Assembly: GCF_003602235.1 (NCBI RefSeq)
Contig: NZ_QZVS01000085.1
Span: 54,196 to 118,195, forward strand
Source of the DNA: Cryobacterium melibiosiphilum
Lineage (GTDB): Bacteria > Actinomycetota > Actinomycetes > Actinomycetales > Microbacteriaceae
Direction: 5' to 3'
DNA: 64,000 nt
Shown here: positions 46,951-55,179 of the stretch, piece after piece
How positions within the stretch are numbered: the first letter of the stretch is position 1
How the letters are laid out: every line of letters starts with the position of its first letter
Position numbers and translations under genes: made by a program
The notes under the pieces: generated by a model
What the model was told of the DNA's origin: nothing
Database searches by the model: none
The model's input: the letters and a program-made list of their open reading frames with translations, nothing else

Positions 46951-47023
46951 AGCCGCCTGTCAGAATCGAACTGACGACCTTCTCATTACGAGTGAGATGC
47001 TCTACCAACTGAGCTAAGGCGGC
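46951..47023 (-). tRNA. tRNA-Thr(CGT), prophage integration site
   Basis: Perfect cloverleaf on the minus strand: acceptor GCCGCCT/AGGCGGC, D-arm GCTC...GAGC, anticodon stem TCTCA/TGAGA with loop CTCGTAA (anticodon CGT), T-arm GTCAG/CTGAC with loop TTCGATT, discriminator T. CCA is not encoded. The 3' end faces the prophage, as expected for attR where the phage restores the tRNA end. Confidence 0.95.
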
Positions 47024-47063
47024 GCGCCCCCGGAACAATGTCCCGGAGACAACCTCGTCAAGC

Positions 47064-47702
47064 CTAGTCGGTCTGGCGGGTGATGGTGTACACCTCCGCG
47101 AAGGATGCCGCCACGCGCGCCGACAGCGACGTCGTGCCGTCCCCCTCGGCCCAGCATCGCCACGCGTGTCGGATGGCGGCCACAGCGATGAGCGTGAACA
47201 GCAGCGACTGCTGCTGAAGGGCGGTGGGGTCATCCGCTCGGTCCGGACGATCGACCACGAATCGCCGGGCGATCACCTCCTGCAGCTGGTCCTCATACCC
47301 CCGCAGTGTGGCCATCCGCATCCCGAACAGGTAGACGTTGTCCTTCATGACCGCCTTGCGCAGCTGATGGATCTCCCGGTCGGATTCCGTGCGGGTGAGG
47401 CTCGCCGCGAGCAGCGTCGATACCTGCCCGAGGATGTCGCCGCCGGGGCCGGCGTGCACGAAGCGCTCGATGTCCTCGGCGGAGGCGAGGCTCGGGGCAT
47501 CCCCGACCAGCGCCGCGTCTTTGGACGGGAAATAGTTGAAGAAGGTGCGCGGGGACACGTTGGCGACCCGGCTGATGTCTTCGATCGTGACTTTGTCGAT
47601 GCCGCGTTCGCGAGTCAGGGTGAGCACGGCATACTGAATGGCCCGCCGGGTGGCGAGGCGTTTACGCTCGCGCAGCCCCGGTTCTTCTGGTGGCAACGAC
47701 AT
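47064..47702 (-). CDS. TetR-family regulator
   Basis: A 212-residue protein. Residues 12-60 (RKRLATRRAIQYAVLTLTRERGIDKVTIEDISRVANVSPRTFFNYFPSKDAALV) are a canonical TetR helix-turn-helix; the rest is a helical ligand-binding domain. First host gene after the tRNA. Three TTGATCAA palindromes lie upstream. Confidence 0.9.
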   Translation of the reverse strand: MSLPPEEPGLRERKRLATRRAIQYAVLTLTRERGIDKVTIEDISRVANVSPRTFFNYFPSKDAALVGDAPSLASAEDIERFVHAGPGGDILGQVSTLLAASLTRTESDREIHQLRKAVMKDNVYLFGMRMATLRGYEDQLQEVIARRFVVDRPDRADDPTALQQQSLLFTLIAVAAIRHAWRCWAEGDGTTSLSARVAASFAEVYTITRQTD

Positions 47703-47735
47703 GCTTCAATCCTGCCACCTCCCCCTCCACATCAG

Positions 47736-47790
47736 CACAGCGGTTGATCAACACAGCGGTTGATCAACACAGCGGTTGATCAACACAGCG
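47736..47790. repeat. three 16-bp tandem repeats with TTGATCAA palindrome
   Basis: CACAGCGGTTGATCAA at 47736-47751, 47752-47767 and 47768-47783, then a partial copy. The last copy overlaps the stop codon of the hydrolase gene. The repeats precede the TetR gene on its strand, so they may be its operators. Confidence 0.65.
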
Positions 47791-49318
47791 GGTCGGTGGC
47801 GGGCACGATCCCGTCGAGCAGGTAGTCGTCGACGGCATCGTTCACGCACTGGTTGCTCTTGTTGTAGGCCGTGTGGCCCTCACCGTCGTAGGTGACCAGT
47901 TGGCCGCTGTCGAGCTGCTCGGCCAGGCTCTCGGCCCACACGTACGGGGTCGCGGGGTCGTTGGTCGTGCCGATCACCAGGATCGGGGCGGCGCCGGCGG
48001 CGTGGATCGGCTCGCGCTCCCCCTCGAAGGCGTAAGGCCAGTTGGCACAGCCGATGTCGCCGAAGCTGAGGTACGTGCCGATGATCGGCGCGGCGGCGGT
48101 GATCTCCGCGGCCTGGGCGCGCATCGCGGCCGGGTCATCGTTGTAGGCGTAGTCGATGCAGTTGATCGACAGGAACGCTTCGGTCGAGTTGTCGCCGTAC
48201 GTGCCGTTCGCGGTGCGCCCGTTGTACTGGTCGGCGAGCGAAAAGGCTTCGTCGGCGCTGCCGAACATCACGGCGTCGAACATCTGGCTCAGCACGGGCC
48301 AGGATGCCTGCGAGTAGAGCGGGTAGATGATCGCGGTCAGCAGGGTGCCGGAGCCGAGCTCACGACCATCCGCTGCGGCGATCGGGCTGGCGTCAACGGA
48401 GGCGAGCAGCGCGGCGACGGTTGTCATGGCGTCGTCGACGGTGCCGGTGAAGGGGCACTCGGCCTCGGCGAGGCAGCCGTCGAGGTAGGCGCGCAGTGCG
48501 TTCTCAAAGCCGACGGCTTGGGTCTTGGTGACGTCGAAGTTGCTCGTGGACGGGTCGAGCGCGCCGTCCAGTACGAGGCGGCCGACCTTGTCGGGGTAGA
48601 GCTCGGCGTAGGTTGCCCCGAGGAAGGTGCCATAGGAGTAGCCGAGGTAGTTGAGCGCGTCATCGCCGAGGGTCGCCCGCAGCAGGTCGAGGTCGCGCGC
48701 CGCGTTCTCGGTGTCGACGTATTCGAGCAGCGCACCGGTGCTCTCGGAGCAGGCGGCTCCGAAGGCGGCCGAGGCGGTCTCGAGCTCGGCGATCCATTCG
48801 TCGGTGCCGCGCGGGGCCTCGGCGAGGTCGTACAGGTACGCGTCCATGTCGGCATCGTCGTAGCAGCTGACGGGGGTGGAGCGGCCCACGCCGCGCGGAT
48901 CGAACCCGACGACGTCGAATCCCTCCTGCACCTTCTCATCGGTGGCGAAGTCGACGGAGTTCGCGACCATGTCGTAGCCGGATGCGCCGGGGCCGCCCGG
49001 GTTGACGAGCAGCGATCCGATGCGGTCACCCGTCGCGACCTGGCGAATGAGCGCGAGCTCGATCTCGCCCTGGTCGGGGTCATCCCAGTTGAGGGGCGCG
49101 GTGGCGGTGGTGCACTGCATGCCGTTGGCGCAGTTCTCCCACTCCAGCACCTGGCTGTAGAAGGGTTCGAGGTCGCCCGCAACGCTTTCCCCGGTGGGGG
49201 TCGAGGTCTGGGGTGCGGCCTGCTGAAACAAGCCGGAGCATCCGCTCAGTGCCAGTGTGACGGCGACGGCGGCCGCGATCGCCGCAATCAGCGGGGTACG
49301 GCGGCGTTTGCGGGTCAT
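47780..49318 (-). CDS. TAP-like alpha/beta hydrolase lipoprotein (tripeptidyl aminopeptidase family)
   Basis: A 512-residue protein with signal peptide TPLIAAIAAAVAVTLALSGC (lipobox LSGC). The alpha/beta hydrolase part includes LLVNPGGPGASG (oxyanion region), FDVVGFDPRGVGRS, and LGYSYGTFLGATYAELYPDKVGRLVLDG, with the nucleophile Ser in GYSYG. The C-terminal PILVIGTTNDPATPYVWAESLAEQLDSGQLVTYDGEGHTAYNKSNQC supplies the His and matches the TAP-like domain. It probably cleaves peptides at the cell surface. Confidence 0.88.
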   Translation of the reverse strand: MTRKRRRTPLIAAIAAAVAVTLALSGCSGLFQQAAPQTSTPTGESVAGDLEPFYSQVLEWENCANGMQCTTATAPLNWDDPDQGEIELALIRQVATGDRIGSLLVNPGGPGASGYDMVANSVDFATDEKVQEGFDVVGFDPRGVGRSTPVSCYDDADMDAYLYDLAEAPRGTDEWIAELETASAAFGAACSESTGALLEYVDTENAARDLDLLRATLGDDALNYLGYSYGTFLGATYAELYPDKVGRLVLDGALDPSTSNFDVTKTQAVGFENALRAYLDGCLAEAECPFTGTVDDAMTTVAALLASVDASPIAAADGRELGSGTLLTAIIYPLYSQASWPVLSQMFDAVMFGSADEAFSLADQYNGRTANGTYGDNSTEAFLSINCIDYAYNDDPAAMRAQAAEITAAAPIIGTYLSFGDIGCANWPYAFEGEREPIHAAGAAPILVIGTTNDPATPYVWAESLAEQLDSGQLVTYDGEGHTAYNKSNQCVNDAVDDYLLDGIVPATDPLC

Positions 49319-49358
49319 CACCTAATGAATCCTCACTGTGTTGTGTAAAAGGGCTGAG

Positions 49359-50681
49359 TTAAAGGGCCGAGTTGAATGCTGATTGGGCAGATGCTGTGCT
49401 GCGGGATGCTGTGCTGCGGGATGCCGTACTGGGGGATGCCGAGCTGGGCTCCCGACGGATGGCCGACACGAGCATTGCTTCCAAAGCCAGCGCGGGTGAC
49501 ACGTTCGATTCGATGCGACCGCGCGCGAGCGCGATGGCGTCCATTGTGGCGACGGTAGCTGCGGGTGAGCTGGATTCGGCGGCGATCCGCAGTTCGGCGC
49601 CGAGCTCCTGGTTGATCACGGTGTGTTCTCGGCCGAGTTGCACCATCATCACGTCGCGATACAACGAGGCGAGATCGACAAGGATGCGGTCGATGCCGTC
49701 GCGCAGGCTGCGGGTCGCGCGCCGTTTCTGGTCGTCCTCGAGGGTTTTGATCTGCCCGCGAAGTCCGTTGGGCACAGCGGCGCCGGCCTCGACGCCGAGG
49801 GAACGCAGCACTCCGGCGCGCTCTTCGGCGTCGCGTTGCAGCGTGATGGCCTTCGCGTCGTCGCCGGCGATGGCCAACAGCCGGGCGGCGGAATTCACGG
49901 CCGTCGAGACCGAGCGGATGCCGAGGGCCGTTCGCAGGGTCTCCTCGCGCCGGGCGCGGGCCTCGGGATTCGTCGCCAGCCGGCGGGCCATGCCGATGTG
50001 GCTCTGCGCGAGCCGGGCGCTCAGTTCGGCCACGCCCGGATCGACGCCGCTCTGCCGCACGAGCAGGTCGGCGACGGCTTCGATGCTCGGCACCCGCAGC
50101 CGCACCGTGCGCACCCGGGAGCGGATGGTCGGCAGCAGGTCGGCCTCGCTCGGCGCGCAAAGAATCCACACCGTGCGTTCCGGTGGTTCTTCGAGGGCTT
50201 TGAGCAGCACGTTGGAGGTGCGCTCCTGCATGCGGTCGGCGTCTTCGACGACGACGACCCGGTAGCGGCCGATCGACGGCGAATACTGCGAGCGGGCGAC
50301 CGCCTCTTTGACGGACTCCATCTTGATGATGACGCCCTCGGTGGTGAGCACGGTGAGGTCGGGGTGGGTGCGGGCTGTTACCTGGCGGAGCGCCGCGAGG
50401 TCGCCGTCGGGCGTGCCGGGGCTGAGCAGGGCCGCAGCGAAGGCGAAGGCGAGGTTGGAGCGGCCGGAGCCGGGCGGGCCGGTGATCAGCCAGGCATGGG
50501 TCATCGACGACGACTCGACGGATGCCCCGGCGCCCGTCGAGGTACCGCTCGTCGAGGTACCGCTCGTCGAGGTACCGCTCGTCGAGGTACCGCTCGTCGC
50601 GGGCATGGCACGTCGCTGCGATGCCGCTCGAAAGATCTCTATGGCGGAATCTTGCCCCGTCAGGTTTTCCCACACTGCCAT
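49359..50681 (-). CDS. holB: DNA polymerase III delta' subunit
   Basis: A 440-residue clamp-loader subunit. LTGQDSAIEIF starts the AAA+ module, GPPGSGRSNLAFAFAAALL is the Walker A-like loop, VVVVEDADRMQERTSNVLLKALEEPPERTVWILCAPSEADLLPTIRSRVRTVRL contains the Walker B-like and SRC-like motifs (SRV here). Residues 31-60 hold a species-specific (TSGTS)n insert encoded by a 15-bp tandem repeat, and the C-terminus is Ser/Thr/Ala-rich. In related bacteria holB follows tmk directly; here about 6 kb intervene. Confidence 0.9.
   Translation of the reverse strand: MAVWENLTGQDSAIEIFRAASQRRAMPATSGTSTSGTSTSGTSTSGTSTGAGASVESSSMTHAWLITGPPGSGRSNLAFAFAAALLSPGTPDGDLAALRQVTARTHPDLTVLTTEGVIIKMESVKEAVARSQYSPSIGRYRVVVVEDADRMQERTSNVLLKALEEPPERTVWILCAPSEADLLPTIRSRVRTVRLRVPSIEAVADLLVRQSGVDPGVAELSARLAQSHIGMARRLATNPEARARREETLRTALGIRSVSTAVNSAARLLAIAGDDAKAITLQRDAEERAGVLRSLGVEAGAAVPNGLRGQIKTLEDDQKRRATRSLRDGIDRILVDLASLYRDVMMVQLGREHTVINQELGAELRIAAESSSPAATVATMDAIALARGRIESNVSPALALEAMLVSAIRREPSSASPSTASRSTASRSTASAQSAFNSAL
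50531..50597. repeat. 15-bp tandem repeat inside holB
   Basis: GTCGAGGTACCGCTC repeats about four times and encodes the (TSGTS) insert in the N-terminal part of HolB. Unit length is a multiple of three, so copy number can change without frameshift. Confidence 0.75.
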
Positions 50682-50757
50682 GGATCAAGGGTACCGGAGG
50701 CCACCGACAGTCCCGGCGGCTCATCATGCCGTTCCGGAGGCCCGGCCGGGTCTCACA

Positions 50758-50771
50758 TGAGAGCTCTCTCA
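50758..50771. promoter_or_regulatory. operator-like palindrome, copy 1
   Basis: TGAGAGCTCTCTCA, nearly palindromic, lies 46 bp before the secreted Asp-rich protein gene at 50817, with another TCTCA at 50751-50755. Closely related palindromes precede two similar secreted-protein genes (52644, 53549). Confidence 0.5.
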
Positions 50772-50816
50772 TCTCCAGTTCCCCCAATTCGCAGGTCCGG
50801 CCCCCAGACTGGACGG

Positions 50817-51242
50817 ATGCAGATGATCTGGAAAGCCGCCCTCGGCACCGTGGTGGTCGCCCTGCTCGGTGTCGGCTCGGTGGGTGCCGTGGCCGTAGCC
50901 TCGTCCCTCAGCATCGAGAATGAGCCGGGACGCGTGCAGACCACCGCGCCGGTGTCCGTGAGCACACCGGATGCCGCAGCCACCGATCCAGACGCCAGCG
51001 CCGACCCGGCCACACCAAACGCCACGGACGCGCCCACCGCTGCCGATACCCCCGTTCCGACCGATCCCACCTCGCCGGTCGCCGTGCCGCCGGCCGGCTC
51101 GCAGGCCATCGACGATAACGACGACGACAACAGCGGGTCCGGCAGCGACGACGACAGTTCTGACGACGACAACTCTGACGACAACAACTCTGACAACAAC
51201 TCTGACGACAACTCCGGCAGCGATGACGTCGACGACGACTGA
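50817..51242 (+). CDS. secreted Pro/Thr/Asp-rich protein
   Basis: A 141-residue protein with a signal peptide (MIWKAALGTVVVALLGVGSVGAVAVA), a Pro/Thr/Ala-rich middle and a C-terminal run of Asp, Asn and Ser (DDNDDDNSGSGSDDDSSDDDNSDD...). Probably secreted and cation-binding. Overlaps the next gene by 20 nt. Related in style to the proteins at 52749 and 53639. Confidence 0.6.
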   Translation: MQMIWKAALGTVVVALLGVGSVGAVAVASSLSIENEPGRVQTTAPVSVSTPDAAATDPDASADPATPNATDAPTAADTPVPTDPTSPVAVPPAGSQAIDDNDDDNSGSGSDDDSSDDDNSDDNNSDNNSDDNSGSDDVDDD

Positions 51243-52530
51243 TCCCGTCGCCGAGCCGGGGCCCGCGGCCCCGGAGCCGCAGGCGGCGGGCGAGCCGGTG
51301 CATCCGCTCGCTGATGCCCCTGACGTGCTCGACGCGGTGGCCGAATCGGTCGGAATGACCGTCGTTCAGGCGCGGCGGTTCAGCATCGAGACCACCGCGC
51401 GCGGTTTCGCGGCCGGGTACGAACTCGAGCTGGATGCCGGCGACGGATCCCATGAGAACCACACCGTCTACCTCGAGTCGAACCCGACCACCCGGGAACG
51501 CGACGGCGTGCTGAGCTTTCGTGACGACGAGTCGGGCGAGCGGATCGCCGCCTGGCTGTACCCGAACGACCCGGAACTTCCGGCCCTGGCCGCCGCCGTA
51601 TACCCCGAGGCTGCCCGCCTGCTGCTCGGCCGGCTCGGTCTCACCCCCACGGCGCTCACCGTGACGATCGCTGCCTACCGCCCTGGAAAGCGGGCGGTCG
51701 TGCGCTACGTGTCCCCCGAGTTCACGGTGTATCTCAAAGTCGTGCGGCCGGGCACCGCCGAGAGCCTGCACGCCCGGCACGAGCTCTGGCGGGGCGCGGG
51801 AGTACCGGCACCGCGCAGCCTCGGCTGGAGCAACGACGGCTTCATCGCGCTCGACCGCGTGGCCGGCGTCGAGGCCGGAACCGTTCTCACCACGCTTGCG
51901 CCGAGCGCCTTCCTCGATGCCGTCGACGCGCTCACCACCCAGATCAGCGCGATCGAGAGCTCGTCGCCGGCCCGCGCCTCGCTCGCGTCCCGGCTGCCCT
52001 GGTACCTCGACCGGCTGCGCCCCCTGCTTCCCGGCGACGGCTCCGATATCACCGCGGTCGGTGACGCCATCGAGCGGATGCGGGTCGGCGCGCCTCCCAC
52101 ACACCCGGTCACCATCCACGGCGACCTGCACCTCGGCCAGATCTTTGTCGACCCGGCCGACCCGACCCGCATTTCCGGGGTGCTCGACATCGACACTGCG
52201 GGCCTCGGCGATCCCGCCGATGATGCCGCCGCGCTCTATGCCCACCTCGTGGTGACGGCACTGCACCACGACGACCACGGCGAGCCCCGCAACGCTGCCC
52301 ACGCCAGGGCCCTCGCCGGACTGGCCCGGGCCCGCTGGATCGCTCGCGCTGCCGCGCCGGCGCTCACCGACCCGGTGTCCGCCTCGCCGCCGCCGGCCGA
52401 CCCAGGGTTCGCGGACCGCGCCCGGGCCATCGCCGCGACCCATTTGCTCGGGCACATTCTCGGTCTCGGTACCCACGGCGGCGAGCTTCTGCGCGCGGCG
52501 GCCGATCTCGTCGACGAGTCACGTCAGTAG
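51223..52530 (+). CDS. APH-family phosphotransferase
   Basis: A 435-residue protein. The kinase-like core has VTIAAYRPGKRAVVRYVSPEFTVYLKVVRPG (ATP-lysine region), GFIALDRVAGVEAGTVL, HGDLHLGQIFVD (catalytic loop with Asp) and GVLDIDTAGLGDPADDAAALYAHL (metal-binding Asp). This is the aminoglycoside/homoserine phosphotransferase fold, substrate unknown. ATG 51223 lies in the end of the previous gene; a later start is possible since residues 1-40 look disordered. Confidence 0.8.
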   Translation: MTSTTTDPVAEPGPAAPEPQAAGEPVHPLADAPDVLDAVAESVGMTVVQARRFSIETTARGFAAGYELELDAGDGSHENHTVYLESNPTTRERDGVLSFRDDESGERIAAWLYPNDPELPALAAAVYPEAARLLLGRLGLTPTALTVTIAAYRPGKRAVVRYVSPEFTVYLKVVRPGTAESLHARHELWRGAGVPAPRSLGWSNDGFIALDRVAGVEAGTVLTTLAPSAFLDAVDALTTQISAIESSSPARASLASRLPWYLDRLRPLLPGDGSDITAVGDAIERMRVGAPPTHPVTIHGDLHLGQIFVDPADPTRISGVLDIDTAGLGDPADDAAALYAHLVVTALHHDDHGEPRNAAHARALAGLARARWIARAAAPALTDPVSASPPPADPGFADRARAIAATHLLGHILGLGTHGGELLRAAADLVDESRQ

Positions 52531-52643
52531 GCTTCCCCGCGAGCCTGTTCCGCGAGTCTTTCCGCGAGAGCCACCGGATCGGCGTACCCCCAGCGAGAAC
52601 GCACCGCCGGTATCCGCAGGCCTTTAAACAACATTACCGAGAA

Positions 52644-52680
52644 TGAGAAGCCTCTCACGCGGGTCACCGAGGTGTCTCAT
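52644..52680. promoter_or_regulatory. operator-like palindrome plus phased half site, copy 2
   Basis: TGAGAAGCCTCTCA (52644-52657) and then TGTCTCAT (52673-52680). The two TCTCA elements are 22 bp apart, two helical turns, like tandem sites of OmpR-type regulators. It is about 70 bp before the secreted-protein gene at 52749. Confidence 0.55.
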
Positions 52681-52748
52681 CCGGGGCCGTGAGGCTGGAG
52701 TTATACAGACGGACACCGCGTCCGACACTCTGCACCAAAGGAGACACC

Positions 52749-53222
52749 ATGACCCCGAAGATGACGACCACCAAGCGTTGGATCGCAATGGGCGCCGGTT
52801 CGGCACTCGGCCTGGGCCTGATGGCCGCCGGTGCCGTCAGCGCCGCGAATGCCTTCGGCATCGAGGACAGCGCGGGAAGCACCATCGGCATCGACTCCGT
52901 GTCGAGCACCACCCCGACATCGACCAGCACGTCGACCGCGATCCCGTCGGTGTCAACTCCGAGCGCAACCGAAGCGCCGACGCTGAACCCGACGCCCAGC
53001 CCGAGCGCCAGTGCCGTGCCGAGCGTGTCCACCGGTAGCGACGCGACCGTCAACACGAACACCTCAACCGTCGACTCGACGCCGAGCGTTGTCTCCGTGC
53101 CGAGCGCCGTCTCCGTGCCGAGCGCCGCGAGCGTCGTCACCCCGGTATCCGTGCCGAGCGCCGCGAGCGTCGCCTCGCCCGCGAGCCCGGTCTCGGTGCA
53201 AAGCCCCGCCTCCGCCGAGTAA
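52749..53222 (+). CDS. secreted Ser/Thr/Val-rich protein
   Basis: A 157-residue protein after AAAGGAG. The N-terminus RWIAMGAGSALGLGLMAAGAVSAANAFG is a signal peptide nearly shared with the protein at 53639 (RWIAVGAGSLLGLGLITGGVMTAANAFG). The rest is a low-complexity repeat with SVPSAVSVPSAASV units. Probably exported and disordered. Confidence 0.65.
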   Translation: MTPKMTTTKRWIAMGAGSALGLGLMAAGAVSAANAFGIEDSAGSTIGIDSVSSTTPTSTSTSTAIPSVSTPSATEAPTLNPTPSPSASAVPSVSTGSDATVNTNTSTVDSTPSVVSVPSAVSVPSAASVVTPVSVPSAASVASPASPVSVQSPASAE

Positions 53223-53223
53223 C

Positions 53224-53349
53224 CGGAACCATCGCACCACCCACCACCCGCACCACCCGCACCACCCGCACCACCCGCACCACCAGCACCACCAGCACCA
53301 CCAGCACCACCAGTTTCACCGCAGGCCCGGGCACTCGCCCGGGCCTTTT
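53224..53349 (+). terminator. CACCACC-type microsatellite followed by a terminator
   Basis: From 53235 to 53311 a 9-bp repeat (CACCACCCG or CACCACCAG) runs for about eight copies. Then GGCCCGGG (53324-53331) / CCCGGGCC (53338-53345) with loop CACTCG and TTTTC forms a terminator for the secreted-protein gene. Confidence 0.7.
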
Positions 53350-53548
53350 CTGCGCGACCGGGCCTCTGCTGCGCGCCCGACGGCATCCGTCGTCAACGGC
53401 CCGTGACCAAAAACCGGACGAATTGGACCCACGTGGCTGAAAACCGGCCGATCCCTCTGCGTCAAGCCCGTTTCGCTGCGCCATCCGGTTTCATCACACG
53501 GTGCCCGGGGCCGCGGCAGGACAGGCCGAAGTGCCGGTCGCTCACAGA

Positions 53549-53585
53549 TGAGAGGCCTCTCACGATGGCCTCCGCCGTGTCTCAT
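53549..53585. promoter_or_regulatory. operator-like palindrome plus phased half site, copy 3
   Basis: TGAGAGGCCTCTCA (53549-53562), a perfect 14-bp palindrome, with TGTCTCAT at 53578-53585; the TCTCA elements are again 22 bp apart. It precedes the secreted-protein gene at 53639. The 53350-53548 interval contains no gene. Confidence 0.6.
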
Positions 53586-53638
53586 GCAACGCCGGGAATC
53601 TGGACCCAGGAACCCCACCCCACGTTGAAGGAGTAACC

Positions 53639-54259
53639 ATGAACCTCACCACAACAACAAAGACGCGTTGGATCGCCGTCGGAGCCGGCTCACTTCTGGG
53701 CCTTGGCCTGATCACCGGCGGCGTGATGACCGCGGCAAACGCCTTCGGCGGCGCCACCGCCCCGCGAACCATCGGCACCGCCGGCATCGCCGGTATCAGC
53801 AACGTCGCACCCCTGTCGTCCACGACGACGCCCACACCGACATCGACGCCCACCGACGTCTCGGTGCCGATGCCGAGCCCGTCACCGAGCGACGATCTGG
53901 GCGAGATCGACGACTCCGGGGTCGACTCCCCCAACGACATCGGCGAGACGGATGATTCCGGCCGCGACTCGGTCAACGACTTGAACGATGACAGCAACGG
54001 CCGACTCTCCGACGACGGCCTGGACGACAGCGGCGACGACGGCCGCGATGATTCTAGTGGCCACGACTCGAGCGGTCACGGGCCGAACAGCTCCGGTTCG
54101 AACAACTCCGGTTCGGACAACTCCGGTTCGGACGACTCCGATGATGACAACTCGGGCCCCGATGATTCTCACGACGATGATTCCGGCAGCTCCGACAGCT
54201 CCGGCAGCTCCGGCGGCTCCAGCAACTCCGATGACTCGGGCCACAGCTCAGACGACTGA
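53639..54259 (+). CDS. secreted Asp/Ser-rich protein
   Basis: A 206-residue protein after GAAGGAG. Signal peptide RWIAVGAGSLLGLGLITGGVMTAANAFG, a Pro/Thr/Ser linker, then a long Asp/Ser/Gly-rich region (GLDDSGDDGRDDSSGHDSSGHGPNSSGSNNSGSDNSG). A paralogue of the 52749 protein in its export signal and probably in regulation. Asp/Ser-rich tails suggest calcium binding or a disordered surface layer. Confidence 0.65.
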   Translation: MNLTTTTKTRWIAVGAGSLLGLGLITGGVMTAANAFGGATAPRTIGTAGIAGISNVAPLSSTTTPTPTSTPTDVSVPMPSPSPSDDLGEIDDSGVDSPNDIGETDDSGRDSVNDLNDDSNGRLSDDGLDDSGDDGRDDSSGHDSSGHGPNSSGSNNSGSDNSGSDDSDDDNSGPDDSHDDDSGSSDSSGSSGGSSNSDDSGHSSDD

Positions 54260-54282
54260 TCCGTCCCACCCCGCCCCAGCGG

Positions 54283-54319
54283 CAGCCCGGCGACCTCAAG
54301 CGGTCGGCCGGGCTGTTTT
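54283..54319 (+). terminator. terminator after the secreted-protein genes
   Basis: A 13-bp stem with one bulged G starting CAGCCCGG at 54283 and ending GGGCTG at 54315, loop TCAAGC, then TTTTA. The remaining 54320-54522 shows no gene. Confidence 0.7.
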
Positions 54320-54522
54320 ATGGCCGTCGGCATCGAGTATCGCCACCGCCCGCGGCATAACTCCTGCTGCCTGCGGCCGCGAGAGAAAGCTTCGGCGGAA
54401 TCACGGGCTTCCGTCGCCACGGCCGCACGATCTGCAGGAGTTATGCCGCCGCTCAGCAGGACACTCGGCCGAAACCGGCCAGCTGAGGCCCCGAACCACC
54501 CGGCTCCGGCGCGGTCAGCCTG

Positions 54523-55179
54523 CTATTTCAGCCGGTAGCCCATGCCGCGCACCGTCTCGATGCGCTCGGGCCCGAACTTCGCCCGCAAATACCGCACATA
54601 CACGTCGACGACGTTCGATCCGGGGTCGAAGTCGTACCCCCACACCCGGCTGAGGAGCTGTTCTCGGCTGAGCACCTGGTCGGGGTGCCGCAGAAATTCC
54701 TCGGCCAGCGCGAATTCCCGCGCCGACAGCTCCACGGTGCGCTCCCCCACGGTCGCCCGCCGGGTGCGCAGGTCGAGCGAGAGATCCCCGTGGGTCAGCC
54801 CCGTCGGCGAGCTCTGCTCCGCGTCGCGCAGCCGCAGCCGGATGCGCGCCAGCAGTTCGTCGAACTTGAACGGCTTGGCCAGATAATCGTCCGCTCCCCC
54901 GTCGAGGCCGGCGACCATGTCGCTCACGGCGGACCGCGCGGTCAGCATGATGATGGGCAGCGGCAGCTGCTCAGAGCGGATGCGCCTCATCACCTCGAAG
55001 CCATCGATGCCGGGCAGGCCCACGTCCAGCAGCATCAGGTCGAACGTTCCGGACTGCGCGTAGCTCACCGCTTCGAGTCCGTTGCCGACGACGGTCGGCG
55101 AATACCCGGCCGCCCGCAGTCCCTTGCTCACGAACAGCGCGATGCGCGCCTCGTCTTCGGCGATCAAGATGCTCGTCAT
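54523..55179 (-). CDS. OmpR-family response regulator
   Basis: A 218-residue protein. The receiver domain has EDE near residue 9, the phospho-accepting Asp in LMLLDVGLPGIDG (about 53), T in MLTARS and K in LAKPF. The C-terminal winged helix is EFALAEEFLRHPDQVLSREQLLSRVWGYDFDPGSNVVDVYVRYLRAKFG. Coupled by ATGA to the kinase gene upstream. The nearby direct TCTCA repeats are candidate targets. Confidence 0.92.
   Translation of the reverse strand: MTSILIAEDEARIALFVSKGLRAAGYSPTVVGNGLEAVSYAQSGTFDLMLLDVGLPGIDGFEVMRRIRSEQLPLPIIMLTARSAVSDMVAGLDGGADDYLAKPFKFDELLARIRLRLRDAEQSSPTGLTHGDLSLDLRTRRATVGERTVELSAREFALAEEFLRHPDQVLSREQLLSRVWGYDFDPGSNVVDVYVRYLRAKFGPERIETVRGMGYRLK

Noticed and set aside
47736..47790. 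CRISPR array
   Set aside because: Repeats are directly tandem with no spacers; there are no cas genes in the window.
47873..49348. Long open frame on the plus strand opposite the hydrolase gene
   Set aside because: It lies antisense to a clear TAP-like hydrolase; its Val/Gly/Arg-rich translation matches a GC-rich shadow frame.
49333..50787. Alternative minus-strand frame across holB
   Set aside because: Overlaps holB in another phase and reads as Arg/Pro/His-rich low-complexity protein.
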